Assembly (NCBI RefSeq): GCF_030272615.1
Contig: NC_081406.1
Coordinates: 242,969,218-243,033,217 of the forward strand
DNA length: 64,000 nt
Reading direction: 5' to 3'
From: Cryptomeria japonica
Lineage: Eukaryota; Streptophyta; Pinopsida; Cupressales; Cupressaceae
Below are positions 22,347-33,454 of this stretch, in pieces (the stretch's first letter is position 1; every line of letters starts with the position of its first letter). The position numbers were made by a program, and so were the translations under genes. The notes beneath the pieces were generated by a model. That model worked only from the letters and a program-made list of their open reading frames with translations. It did not search any database and was not told where the DNA came from.

Positions 22347-24641
22347 TGTAATGTCCCCTTCCTAACCAATTCAATATGGTGGACAGTTAGCCTATTCAAT
22401 GGATTCCCATAGGGTAGTGTGTTACGATTAGGGAACTTTGGAGATAGTTTATCCAATGGGATGGCAGTATCAGAGGTTTAGTTGAGCTCTTATAGTTATT
22501 ATGAACATAATGCCCTTTTTTGGAGTGATTTTAGGTGAGTTCCCAAATACTTACGATTTTTAGTAAGTTAGTTTTAGGCACCGATTAATTACTATTTTCA
22601 GTAAGTTAGTTTTAGGCATCGGTTGAGACAATTGGTAGGGTTACTATTTTTAGTAAGTTAGTTTCAAGCACCGACTAGGCCAACTAGCAAGGTTACTATT
22701 TTTAGATATGTCAATGGGAGTTGAGGATATCAATATTTTGATATTTAATGTCATCTGGTGATTTAAATAAAATAACAACAAATTAGTATTTTATATTGTT
22801 AAATTAAAGATTTAACTTTATCGTTATTTTAATATTTAATATAGGACTATTTGGGCGCTAATATTAAAGTGTCAGTATTTAATAAAGTGGCCTTTTGGAG
22901 ACATGGATACCAATTTATAAAGATGGTGATTTTATTTTAATGTTTTAAAAAACGAAAAAGAAGAGGCCGACCCCTTCTTGGAGGCTATAAAAAGGAGATT
23001 GGGAGTTCATTTGTAATATGATGGATTTGATATTTGATATTGCTTCTTGTTTTGGATAAACCAGCAGCCGTATAGTTATTGTCCGTTACAACTTGAACAA
23101 CATTGCGAGGGCCAACTTCCTCAACGGCTTGGCAAAGAATGTTAGCAATAAATGGATCATCCTTCACCTATCCTCCACAATCCACTGCTCTCAAAAACAT
23201 TGCCCCTTTAGGGGACACTGCAATAACATTGATCAATGGGTGATTTCTTGCATCTTTCCATCCATGAAATACAATGGACACCCTTGTTTCGACCCATGAA
23301 TCCCTAATGGGCTTCAAGGAGTCCTCTACATGTTTCACCTCTTTGTCCAATAAGGTAGTATGCATCTTCTCATACCCCGAACCCTTGAACCCCTTTAGAG
23401 CCTCATTAATTGATCTCACAATTTTTTGTGAATAAGGTGAGAAAACAACAATAAATGCCAATTCATTAACATAAATACATCTAGCTATGTCTTGCTTAGT
23501 AATCTCTCTACCCTCATTGTGAAATGTCATTTCCAACGGTCCCTTTGCTCTCTTATGTGTCAGAGATTGCTCTTGAGGTATAGATAAGAACAGATAGCCC
23601 TCTATAGATTCAAGATTGGAAGGTGATGGAGGGGCCTTCGAACCTTTCTTAGTCTTTAGCAAAGGATGAGCACCTATATGTATTCTCCTTGCTACTTTAT
23701 CTACTTTTGCTTGCTCTTCAATATATGCCAATACTTGTTTGACCTTTACCTTTTGGCTTGCTGGGACAACTTTCCAAAACGAAAAAATAAAACAAAACTA
23801 GAGAGTTCATTTAAATTTGTAAAAAAGAATGTAAGGAAAAATTAGAAAAACGACAGAAAACCTACCGCTTTTGTTGAAATCTTCCTCTACAATGTCTTTG
23901 AGAACAAATCAACATTGCAAATGTGTAGGAATAGAACAAGAACCAGCTTAGAGCATGCAACGGTCAATCTTCAACTCTCTTTGTTGCAATGGCAAGCAAA
24001 AAAGAAAGTTCGGAGCAAAATGTTTTTTTGCATTCTATTGAGCATAAATGAAATAGGTTTTAACTTCTTGTTGTTTTTAATGGTCAAATTAGGGTTGGAG
24101 GGATCGGAATTCACTTTTTGGCCAAAAAAACACTTTAAAAAAATTCAAAAACGCGTATTCTCCCTAGATCCACCCAAGTTCAACAAGACCGAGCCCACAC
24201 TCGGTGGGCAGGACTCTACCCAAACCCATGGCAAACTGGCCCCAAACCAAGACCTAATTTGAATGGGACTAAGACCCGAGGGTTCTAAGGGAGGGACCCA
24301 GTAACGTAGATCAAAATGAGAGAAATATAAATTTTGACCATAACATAATGTTTTAGAAGACTTAGGACGATGAAATGAAGCAACTTGGCATCAATCTAAA
24401 AATAGACTACTTCTCCAAGAAGTTTGGAGAGCTCCCAAAAGGACAGAATCACAATTTAAAAACATCATGAGGCTTACCAAGATCACCTTAACACACTTCC
24501 ATGAACAACACTATTGTTTGATCAATCTTGTGTTCTCCAAGAAAGTTGGAGTTCTCCCTTGTACATAATTAGTCTATGGGAAAATTCGGAAAATAGGTAA
24601 ATTGTTCTGAAATTGATTATGCTTGAGAAGGGGACATTACA
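22347..24641 (+). mobile_element. LTR of the TGTAATGTCCCC group carrying a hAT remnant
   Basis: It opens TGTAATGTCCCC at 22347 and closes GGGGACATTACA at 24641. Four copies of the ttactatttttagtaagt-type motif lie between 22549 and 22706, and a TATA box (TATAAAAA) at 22986-22993. Without the hAT fragment it is about 1.04 kb, near the size of the LTR at 16763-17938. Flanks are ACTCA and ACTGG, which agree only in three of five bases, so a clean target duplication is not shown. No internal region: solo LTR or rearranged end. Confidence 0.75.
22985..24309 (-). pseudogene. Truncated hAT transposase with DUF659 domain
   Basis: Minus-strand frames 23731-23168 and 23167-about 23057 are in the same phase, split by one stop after AVDCGG. 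They read as the DUF659 region of plant hAT-type transposases: DSWVETRVSIVFHGWKDARN, then INVIAVSPKGAMFLRAVDC, FIANILCQAVEEVGP and VVQVVTDN. The upstream BED finger and downstream dimerisation region are absent; coding similarity stops at about 23057. The minus strand begins CTACGTTAC at 24309, matching the terminus of the element at 16287-18452, so that is the likely 5' end; 23760-24300 would be 5' non-coding sequence. It is inactive. Confidence 0.8.
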
Positions 24642-24656
24642 ACTGGAAAAAAAGAG

Positions 24657-24925
24657 GGATCCTATAATAGATATTTAGGTGGATAGATAAATTTGATCAA
24701 GTGGCTATAAAGCATTGCTTTAGAGAACAAAATAATATTATCCCAACTAAAAACTAAAAGGATCCTACAAGAGATATTGAGGTGGATAGAGAAATTTGAT
24801 CAAGTGTCCATAAAGAATTGCTATAGAGAAAAAAAAATAGGGATAGATTACCTAGCCAATCAAGGAGTGCTTCAAAATGACTTCTTGTCTATAGAAAGTA
24901 ACAATGTAAATGATTGAGATAATTT
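24657..24925 (+). pseudogene. LINE RNase H fragment with 103-bp internal duplication
   Basis: The frame from about 24790 reads KFDQVSIKNCYREKKIG then DYLANQGVLQNDFL, like the end of the RNase H domain in the LINE at 27145-28740 (HCYREVNKIADFLANLA). The preceding 103 bp (from 24657) is a diverged direct copy of 24760 onward and reads KFDQVAIKHCFREQNN. Stops break both. Confidence 0.5.
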
Positions 24926-26649
24926 AGTTGTTATGCTAAATTCTGACTCCAATTACCCACCCTCTCCCTTGCCTATGATGATATAAAGGAAGGTATGGCT
25001 TTTATATGATTTGAAGTTGGCTGGATGGTATACTGTTTATTGAGGTGATAAGACCACTCAAGTGTATCAAGGCAATCATAAAAGTAAGTCATAAGCTCCA
25101 ATAGGCAATTGGTACATGTAGACAATAGGATGCATGTTGAAAGGATGTTGATGTTGTGTATCTCACTTATTATATAATGTTTGTGTAGTGTACATATGGA
25201 TTTGTGCAATAGTTTAGGTGTCTTATTTGCCTATGGAATGATGGCAAGAGGGTTTTACCAAGAATCCACTTAGGGTCAGACCACAAGCTTAAGATAAAAT
25301 TTAATTGCTCATCTCCTCAAACTCTGAAGGTGATAAAGGTTGGGTTGGGTTCTAATAGAATTAGAGGCAATGGAAGTGTCAAGTCAAGGAGTTCAATAAT
25401 GTCAGATTTCACCAAAAATTGAAAGAGGTAGTGGAAAACAACAAGAATAGGGCTAGAGTAGCTATTAATCAAAACTGATGTGAACAAGAAAATGGCGTTG
25501 TCTCTCCTAGTAGAGTGTGGTGAGAACCTAGGAATGATAAGTCTCAAGCAATGGATAACAAGCTCTCAAACACTTGTGTATTGACCCTAACGGAGCATAC
25601 GAGATCTCTAGATCCTTGTTGCAAAGATTTAAACCTTGTGTTAAAAAAATTCAGTGGTTTCACACCACATTGGGGTTTTAGAAGTAGCCAATGGCTACAT
25701 TGTTGATTGTTTTGGTGGACGAAAGGATCATTCAAGCATTGTGTCATGTGGAGTTGATACAATGTGTAAAATATTATGGTTTGGATGCTACATAAGGTCA
25801 TGAAATGCTGCCAGTGGAATCTATCAATTTGTTCAGCACTAGTGTTTATTCTTGTGCACAAGAAACATGGAAATCGCCTCCACTAGGGTCTTGTCTCAAT
25901 AGGTGGGGAGCCTTTACAATGTCTTAATTATTTGATAGTTTTGTGTGTTCAAGTCCAGCTTTAGATAAATGCAAGTCTTTTTCTCAATTATGCTCATTTT
26001 TTGGGCAGTCCATGTTGGTAGATTTGTTGACGTGTTCAGTTTCTAGTTAGTAATGTGGTCCAATGTTTTGCTTGGCCTATTCAGTCAATGAAAGATATGC
26101 AAACCCTAATTGAATTTTGCAAAAATAAGTGCATGGTTATTAAAACTTGGTAATATCACAAGGGGGCGCTAGAGATGTTGAGTGGCTATACACTGCCATT
26201 GCTAGAGCATGACAAGTTGATTCGCTCGGTTAGGCTAGGAAGCTTATTAAAGGTATCAGATTTGATGGGTTGGAGTTGACAGAAGCCTCAAGTATGGCAA
26301 TGGGTCGACTATTGGTGGCCTTTGGCAATGGTATTTATAGCGTGTGGTATGACCATTGGGAAAAGCTCCACCTTGTGCTGGTATGGCCCTTTGCGGTTTG
26401 TCACAGCTTACTTAGGGGGCTGGTGGATGTTTACTCTGTAGTTTTTTTGGCATCATATCTTCTACTGGTTGGGGTTGATGGTTATAGTCTTTTGTTTATT
26501 TTTATATATTCTGGTTCTAGTATATGTTGTCTGTGGATACCTGCTCTGGCCTTGAAAGGGTTGCTTTTGCAGGGGTTTAGTAATTTTTTGATATAGTAAC
26601 TGGTGCTTTTAGTTGCAAGGTTGGGGCCCCTTTATCGATCGCCAATATA
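24926..26649. other. Spacer, no gene recognised
   Basis: Several short open frames (for example 25544-25861 minus and 26270-26596 plus) lack domains. The last, hydrophobic frame sits in T/G-rich sequence and is probably non-coding. Confidence 0.35.
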
Positions 26650-26662
26650 TTTTTTTTTTTTT

Positions 26663-27144
26663 GATAAAAGTGGATAATACCACTTAACTATATTAAATTT
26701 TAAAAGTTTTTTACAGTGTCTGGTTCAAAAAGCACTAAAGGGAAAGAACCAGTAAGAAAACCCTTTAGTATTGCTTAAATAACACAAGCCTATTCTACCC
26801 AATACCAAATGCCCATTGGCATAGTACATCAAAAAACCCATCCCAATTACATAAGCCGCATTAGATATAAAGGAAGCCGCCAATAGAAGCATATAAAAGG
26901 AAGATTAAAGCATGATCACCAAAGGATGCCTATCCATTGCTGCCAAAAAACACCAGTCTGAACCACCCCTGTCTATGAAACACAATTCTCCAACCACTAG
27001 TTAGAATGATACCACAAAGCAAAAATGAAACCATAATCAGACACCCTGTCAAAATAAACATTGTGATCAAGCATAGCAGAACCCACACCAAAGAAAAGCC
27101 ACACCAAAAAAGGAGGTTGATGAAGACTACAACTGTGCCCTTCT
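26663..27144 (-). other. 3' UTR of the LINE
   Basis: Non-coding sequence between the ORF2 stop and the poly-A tail. It contains no frame of note. Confidence 0.6.
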
Positions 27145-28724
27145 TTACTTCAAATATTCCAAAACCGAGGAAGGGATCTCATCCACACTTACCTCCCGCA
27201 TATTAGCATCACTATCAATGGCTAAGTTAGCCAAGAAATCTGCAATCTTATTCACTTCCCTATAACAGTGGGAAATCAAGAAGGAATCAAAAAAGTCTAA
27301 TTTTTGCAAAACATGATCAAGTATATATTGTAATTGCCAACAATTCGACTTCTTTTTCATGACACTTTGAATAATAACCATAGAATCACCCTCAATTATC
27401 AAGTCCTTAATTCCCAAAGATATAGCCATATCCAAACCAAAGGACAAAGCAAAGAATTCTACACATTTGTTAGACTTGAAACCAATCGCATGACAACGAG
27501 CCCGAATAAATCTTACCTTATGATCATAAATTACCATACCTGCCCCTGCCAGGCCAAGGTTCCCACGAGAAGCACCATCAAAATTCAATTTAAAGTGCCC
27601 TTGCGGAGGAGGTTTCCAGCAAGCAAAATTTCTCTTACTTATAGCATTAGTCTTATTTAAAATAGATCCATGAGAAGGTAAGACTGATAACATTCTCCAA
27701 ACTCGAGTTACCCTACCATCCCAATGAGAAAAAGAGGTAAGGGTTTCCAAATTCTTATAGATAAAAGACAAAGCAACTTCAGAGATGGAAGATTCAATCC
27801 TCAATAAAACCTCAGCCAAGGAAGAACTTGTTTGTTTAAAAATCCTATTATTACGCTCTAACCAAAAATTCCAAATCACAATAGATGGAGAAATAATCCA
27901 AAGACATGCATAGAAAGATGAGGCAAACAGGAGAGGCCAGGCTCTAAAGTGGGAAAGGAGATCCTTACCAATAACAAAGGATAGATTAAGCTTTTCAAAC
28001 AACCACTGCCAGCAAGCATAGGCAAAATCACAATGAAGAAACAAGTGTGCAGAGGATTCTAAATTTTTATTACAAAAGACACAAGAAAATACTGTAGTAA
28101 TACCCAACATGTCCAACCTCATTCTTGTAAGGACCCTGTCCTGCACTGCTAACCAAGCAAAAGCACCAGCCTTTGGGAGGCAAGCCATATGCCAAAACAG
28201 CTTGTATGGCCAAGTAGACAAATCTTTAGTAACCAAGAGAGAATTATAGTCATCCTTAACTGTGTACTTACCAGAGATATTCCTTGTCCAGATAAGCTCA
28301 TCGTCAGCATCAGAAAAAATTATTACTCTCTCCACCAACATCTTTTCATATTCCAATTTCACATTTTGATCAATATCTAAAAACTCAATTGATTTCCATT
28401 TTGCCACCTTAAGATTCCCACTATACTCAATTTCAAAATAATCAGCCACAAAGACACCCCAAAGGGAAGAAAGAGTGGAAATTAAAGGAGACCAATCCCT
28501 CGAGTTCACCAGAGGGGGATGTCCATTCCAAACTTCCTCCCAAAACCTAACCTTTCTACCATTATGAACAATCCATGAGAGATGAGGCAAAATCACTGAT
28601 CTACATTTACATAGAGAATTCCAAATAGCTGAACCAAACGGTAAATTAGAAACTTGAAAAACATATTCTCTTGGTCCGTTATTTAAATATTTAGCAAACA
28701 TAATTTGTGCCCAAAAGGAGAATG
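27145..28724 (-). pseudogene. LINE ORF2 C-terminus: zf-RVT and RNase H
   Basis: An open minus-strand frame of about 525 codons continuing ORF2 after the inserted element. Residues about 150-250 form the zf-RVT region (WTRNISGKYTVKDDY, KLFWHMACLPKAGAFAWLA, CVFCNKNLESSAHLFLHC). The last 130 residues are a type I RNase H: LNFDGASRGN carries the first Asp, KCVEFFAL the Glu, IIEGDS the second Asp and VNKIADFLAN the last Asp. All four metal ligands are kept. RNase H would remove the RNA strand during target-primed reverse transcription. It is cut from its RT by the 28730-39587 insertion, and the codons before the joint belong to the LTR in the present arrangement. Confidence 0.9.
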
Positions 28725-28729
28725 GTCTC

Positions 28730-30275
28730 TGTAGCATCAAAAATTAGGAATCATCAAAACATAAGTAAATCAATCAATCAAAACACAAGACATGCTAGCT
28801 CAATCAAAAGAAATCTCATTGAAATGAACCTAATTCCAAAGCACATTCAATAGAGGCACAAAAACAAAGCATTTAAAAGAAAATGTCATGCAAACCATAT
28901 AACAATTCGGATGCTTCTTCCATGCGGCTCCATTGTTGTTCTTTCCTCTTCAATGGGTTTGTGGATCTCACCTACAAGTGCTCACACAATTGAAAGCAAA
29001 AAGCTCAAGAGTACTAGAAACGAAAATTCAGTAGTTTGATAGAAATTCGGGATTAAGGATTCGAAGGATTCAAGGATCTGATTTGATTGAAAATCATCCA
29101 ATTTATAGAAGAATTGGATAAGTGACAAGATTAGCATGATGCAATTCAAATGGAAATTGCAAATCAATATGACAAATTATGACAAATTATGCACTTTCCA
29201 TGCACAATTTGATTGATTGTTAATTGATGACAAATTATGACACATTCCATGTCAAAATTGATTGATTATCAATTATGACAATTTATGACAAATTGAAATG
29301 TCATTCCCATAGAATTAGGAGATGAAATAGGAGGGAAAAGAAATTAGAAATTAAGAAAATAGGAAATTGAAATTGATGAAAATTAGAAAATTGGAATTAG
29401 AAATTGAAGGAAAATTAGAATTTAGTGAATTAATCAATAATTTTTCATTTATTAATTAATTCACTCACAAAGAGGAATAATTAGCCAATTAAATGAATAT
29501 TTAATTGTAATGAGGAAACTTAGGATTAATAAATAATTTAGTAATCCTAAAGGAAGAAATGACACATTAGGTTAAATGAATAAATCATGAAACCCTAGAA
29601 GACAAATTAGAAATGCGAAAATGACAATTAGGTCTTGATTGAAGATAATTAATGTCATGATTTTGAATTGATAAATGATCAATGCAACAAAATGATTTGA
29701 TCGATAAATGCGCCAATTGACGAGGAACAATGACAAATTGATCCAAATTGACATAATTGAGACAGACAATGATCGATAGCGAAATAATCGCAAAATGACA
29801 AAATTGACAAGAGGACGAGGATCGATGATAAAATAGGTTGCAAGACGACAAGATTGGAAATGACCACGATCGATGACAAATCGATCGCCAAAACGACAAG
29901 ATTGATAAACCGATCGATGACAAATCGATCGTTAAAATGACAAGATTGAAGGATTGATGATACGATTGATAAGATTGATAGAAGGACAAAACCCTAGTTA
30001 GGATTGACGATGTCCAGAATGATAAGATTGAATACGCACATTGATGCGATAGGATAAGATTGATCAAAATCATGACTGGATAATGTTGTCGACAAGACCA
30101 AATTCGAGGACAAGATGATTGAAGAATGTAGAAGAATGACTTGATGTTCGCAAATGATAAAGACCAAGTGCGTGACATAGGAGAAATGTTAATGCGACGC
30201 AAAAACCTAAAATGAGGCAATGCGCAAATGTTTAAGTATGACCTCACAAGCGTTGACCATTTTTGGGTGTCTACA
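28730..30275 (-). repeat. 3' LTR of the 10.86-kb element
   Basis: Plus strand TGTAGCATCA...GTGTCTACA; on the minus strand the LTR runs TGTAGACACCC...TGATGCTACA. It is 1546 bp, the same length as the 5' LTR. Open minus-strand frames within it (for example 29585-30409) recur in the other LTR, consist of Ser/Ile/Cys-rich low-complexity sequence and are not taken as genes. It contains repeated tgacaa(a/t)-type blocks. Confidence 0.95.
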
Positions 30276-30292
30276 TTTTGCCCCTCTTTGAG
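30276..30292 (-). promoter_or_regulatory. Polypurine tract of the 10.86-kb element
   Basis: The minus strand reads CAAAGAGGGGCAAAA immediately before the LTR start TGTAGACACCC, the expected plus-strand primer. Confidence 0.75.
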
Positions 30293-30638
30293 ACAATGCG
30301 ATTTTAAGCGTTGTTTCAAAGAACAATAACGAAAATGCCCCAGACAATAATAATGACATATGCATGCCCCCTCGAGGAATTGGCCGGAAACATGCGGAAA
30401 AGAGGCCAATTGATCGATAAGAATGATAGGATCGAACGGACTGAAAATCAGATATCAGATGCATGAAGGACAAGCAATTTAAGGTGCACAAGACCGCGAA
30501 CAACATAAGATGGAGAGGACGCATATCCATCTATGCAATGACAAAGAGCTATAAATGGGACCAAGAGGGTGAAAATTGCTCATTTGCACTAGCCAAAGAG
30601 GAGAATTTGTTGCTCTGGACAAGGACACTTGCAGACAG

Positions 30639-31223
30639 ATGGCGAACATTCCAACGGCGGATCACCTTGGAGAACGTGTACGCACATTCAGACGACCGGA
30701 GGATGCAAGAGCAGCGGTATGTATCTCGAAAACCCATGTTTTGGATTTCATGAATTTTGAGGGCTTACGGGACATTGCGGGGATGAGGAGGACAGAGGAG
30801 ATGGACAGGTGCAAGGCTACCATAGCGAGCCAGCAGGATTATATTGCGACATTGGAGAGACAGAATGCCATTTTGAGGACAGAACGAGATACAGCACTAG
30901 CTCAAGCACAGCGAGAGGGACAGAGAGTCACTGAGTTCATTGGGTCGATTAGGGATGCCAGTGCACGCGAGATGGCACAGATGCTGGTAGAAACTGGCGA
31001 GGAGAGACTATATTGGAGGACACTATATGAGGGTGCAGTTCCACCGGAGCGGAGAGCACCTTCATATCGAGCACGATCGAGGACAGAGAGCAGGTCACGC
31101 TCTCGGAGGTCATTGAGCAGCATGGGGGTGAGTGGACCTATGAGACCACCACAGCCAGGACCAGGAGGGACATCATCTACGAGACATGGCAGGGATGAGG
31201 AGGACAGAGGGAGCACCCAATGA
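30639..31223 (+). CDS. Antisense ORF of the LTR element: coiled-coil, Arg/Ser-rich protein
   Basis: An intact 194-codon frame from the ATG at 30639 (MANIPTADHLGER) on the strand opposite to the host element, about 360 bp from its 3' LTR. Residues about 45-110 (MRRTEEMDRCKATIASQQD onward, ending near EFIGSI) have heptad spacing typical of a coiled coil. Near residue 150 comes an Arg/Ser block (RARSRTESRSRSRRSLSS), then a Pro/Gly-rich, charged tail. It is more GC-rich than its surroundings. The frame is open a further 21 codons upstream but with no ATG. Known: antisense ORFs occupy this place in Tat-lineage elements; their function is unknown. A nuclear or RNA-associated role from the RS block would be speculation. 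Confidence 0.6.
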   Translation: MANIPTADHLGERVRTFRRPEDARAAVCISKTHVLDFMNFEGLRDIAGMRRTEEMDRCKATIASQQDYIATLERQNAILRTERDTALAQAQREGQRVTEFIGSIRDASAREMAQMLVETGEERLYWRTLYEGAVPPERRAPSYRARSRTESRSRSRRSLSSMGVSGPMRPPQPGPGGTSSTRHGRDEEDRGSTQ

Positions 31224-31239
31224 CAGAGGCACGTACTCC

Positions 31240-33454
31240 TTAGGACAGACAGTGGACATATGTAGTTTGCCATTTTGTAGTCAGCCTGCGGGCCATACTT
31301 AGGACAGATAGGCCGATTTTGTACTCCGACATTATTATGATATGTGATATGATATGCATCAATATGATTGGATGCAATATGTTATGACTTGTAGCTATTT
31401 TTCTATGTATGGATGGCTTATGCACTTTATATGAACATGTATGGATGTATTTTTATGTATTTTTTTTTTGATGTATTTATGAAATGAAAAATGCTTGATG
31501 TAATATGTGATGGAATGCAAATGTACTAACCAAATGGATACAGGATGCAGCATATGTGCTTGGATATCGGAGCACTAGACCGAACTAACTAGCCGACCGA
31601 ACGGAAGAAATGTTAGTAAGAAATGAGATAGAGGACAGTGAAAGATGACAAAAAAATTTGCTTTCAGTAATGCACTTTGTAGGTGAGAACCTTTATTTTT
31701 ATTTAGCAAAATGGATGCGTAGCATCGTGGCATTGAAGGCCAGAGCTGAAATGCAACCCTATTTGCGAAAGACAGACATAGCATAGACAAGCAACAATCA
31801 CAATCAAAGAAAGAGACCATGAGCCATCCCGGTCACTCTAAATCACTCAGTGACATCATCGAGCAACATAGGGACATGATCGAAGCCAAAGATAAATTAA
31901 TAAAAAGATAAGACTCACAAATTCAAGCAAATCAAACAAACATCTTGATCTTCATTGTCAAAAGTTGAACGTGCTGATAGGACGATCATGCTGTCTGGTT
32001 TCAGGAAATGTGATACCCCATCTAAGACAGGACACAGTCTGGTTTCGAGTATACCACACCCTGTATAAGACCCATGATAGTGTGACAAGGACAAATGATT
32101 TGGATGCTGATATTCGATTGATAAGACAATTTGGATCAGTTTGAATATTTGATTTTATTGAAAAGGTTCATCTATTTATGCATGATTTCATTAAAGCACG
32201 ATGTTGGATTGCGAGTATGCTCAGTGATCTGTCGATGCATAAAGGGAATACTTTATTGCAAAATGCGTGTTTTTGTGTTTGTTTTCGAGTTTTACAATTT
32301 TTTTTGTGTTCATTTTTTTCAGGACTTTATATGATTTTTATGGATTTTTTCAGGACATTTTTGAAATTTTTAGGATTTTTTCATGACATTTTTCAATTTT
32401 TATGACTTTTTTCATGACATTTTTCAATTTTTATGAGATTTTTTCAGGACTTTTTTCAATTTTTAAGACTTTTTTTTCAGGACTTTTTTCAATTTTTATG
32501 ACTTTTTTAGAGATTTTGCCCCCAGTGTCTAGCAAGGAAAGGAATATGATAGGTGAATAAATAGGCTTGCTGAAATGTTGGTGGATAGAAGGAAGATAAA
32601 GGCCTTTTATTATGGAGACAATACGGATGCAATTTTCAAGGGCTATTGCGTGATGGGACAAGAGACTGGATATGACAATGTAAAGCAGGAACATGGCATG
32701 AGGGACATGTCAAGAGGTGTTTGAAACCATGTTTAAATTTTGCGTCCTTATGTCAGATCAAGATCAAGGAATGAAAAAGATATGGATAGGATAAGCAAGA
32801 CCAAGAATGGATAAAGGACATGGATTGAAGGTCAGGATTGGATACGGGATAGTGGCAGAGAGTTGCAATAAGACAGGGAATATGGATGAAAGGTTATAAT
32901 AAGCAAATGGATAAATGACCAAAAGCTATGATAGACTAAAAGCTGCAAATAAGATGCATGATGCTCATGACGATCCTCAGCCTTGTCAAGATCAAATGTG
33001 GAAAGGGAAAATGAACATGAGGGATGATAGGACAAGGAAAGGTAATGACATGGTATGATAGGATAATGAAGGGCAATAGGATATGAAGGAGGAAAACTGC
33101 CCCCAAGTGTGATTGTGCAAGAAGTTCATAGATTACGCATGACGCCTGTTTGCCAGGTTTTCATCACGGTACTTGCCCAAGGCGCCTGTTTGTCAGGTTT
33201 TCACCAGTGGATGAATTATTTTTTTTTACTTTTTTTTCTTTTGTCTTTCTTTTTTCACTTTTTCACTTTTTTTTATTTTTTTGGATTTTGACTTTTTCAG
33301 AAGAAGACGGACACATGATAGGGAATGGAAGGACTCAAGCGTCTTTTTGTTTGGATAGTAGCCTTGAAAAAAATAGACCATGACCTTTAAAAGTATGCTC
33401 AAAGATGTTGGTAGGATAAGGACATGGAAAATGACATGACACTAAGGCAAGGAT
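31240..33454. other. Non-coding internal region of the LTR element
   Basis: T-rich tandem blocks of the type tttttcaatttttatgact fill 32280-32512. A gcgcctgtttg(c/t)caggttttca unit occurs twice at 33137 and 33185. A gtctggtttc...taagac block occurs twice near 31998-32070. No frame with coding character was found; the T-rich open frames at 32131-32405 are composition effects. Confidence 0.6.

Noticed and set aside
23915-24262. 115-codon plus-strand frame
   Set aside because: It is antisense to the 5' non-coding part of the hAT remnant and shows no domain.
26270-26596. 108-codon hydrophobic frame, possible membrane protein
   Set aside because: T/G-rich sequence makes hydrophobic frames by chance; no start context, domain or neighbour supports a gene.
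29585-30409. 274-codon Ser/Ile/Cys-rich frame
   Set aside because: It lies in the LTR and recurs in the second LTR copy. Its openness follows from repeated tgacaa-type blocks, and no domain is visible.
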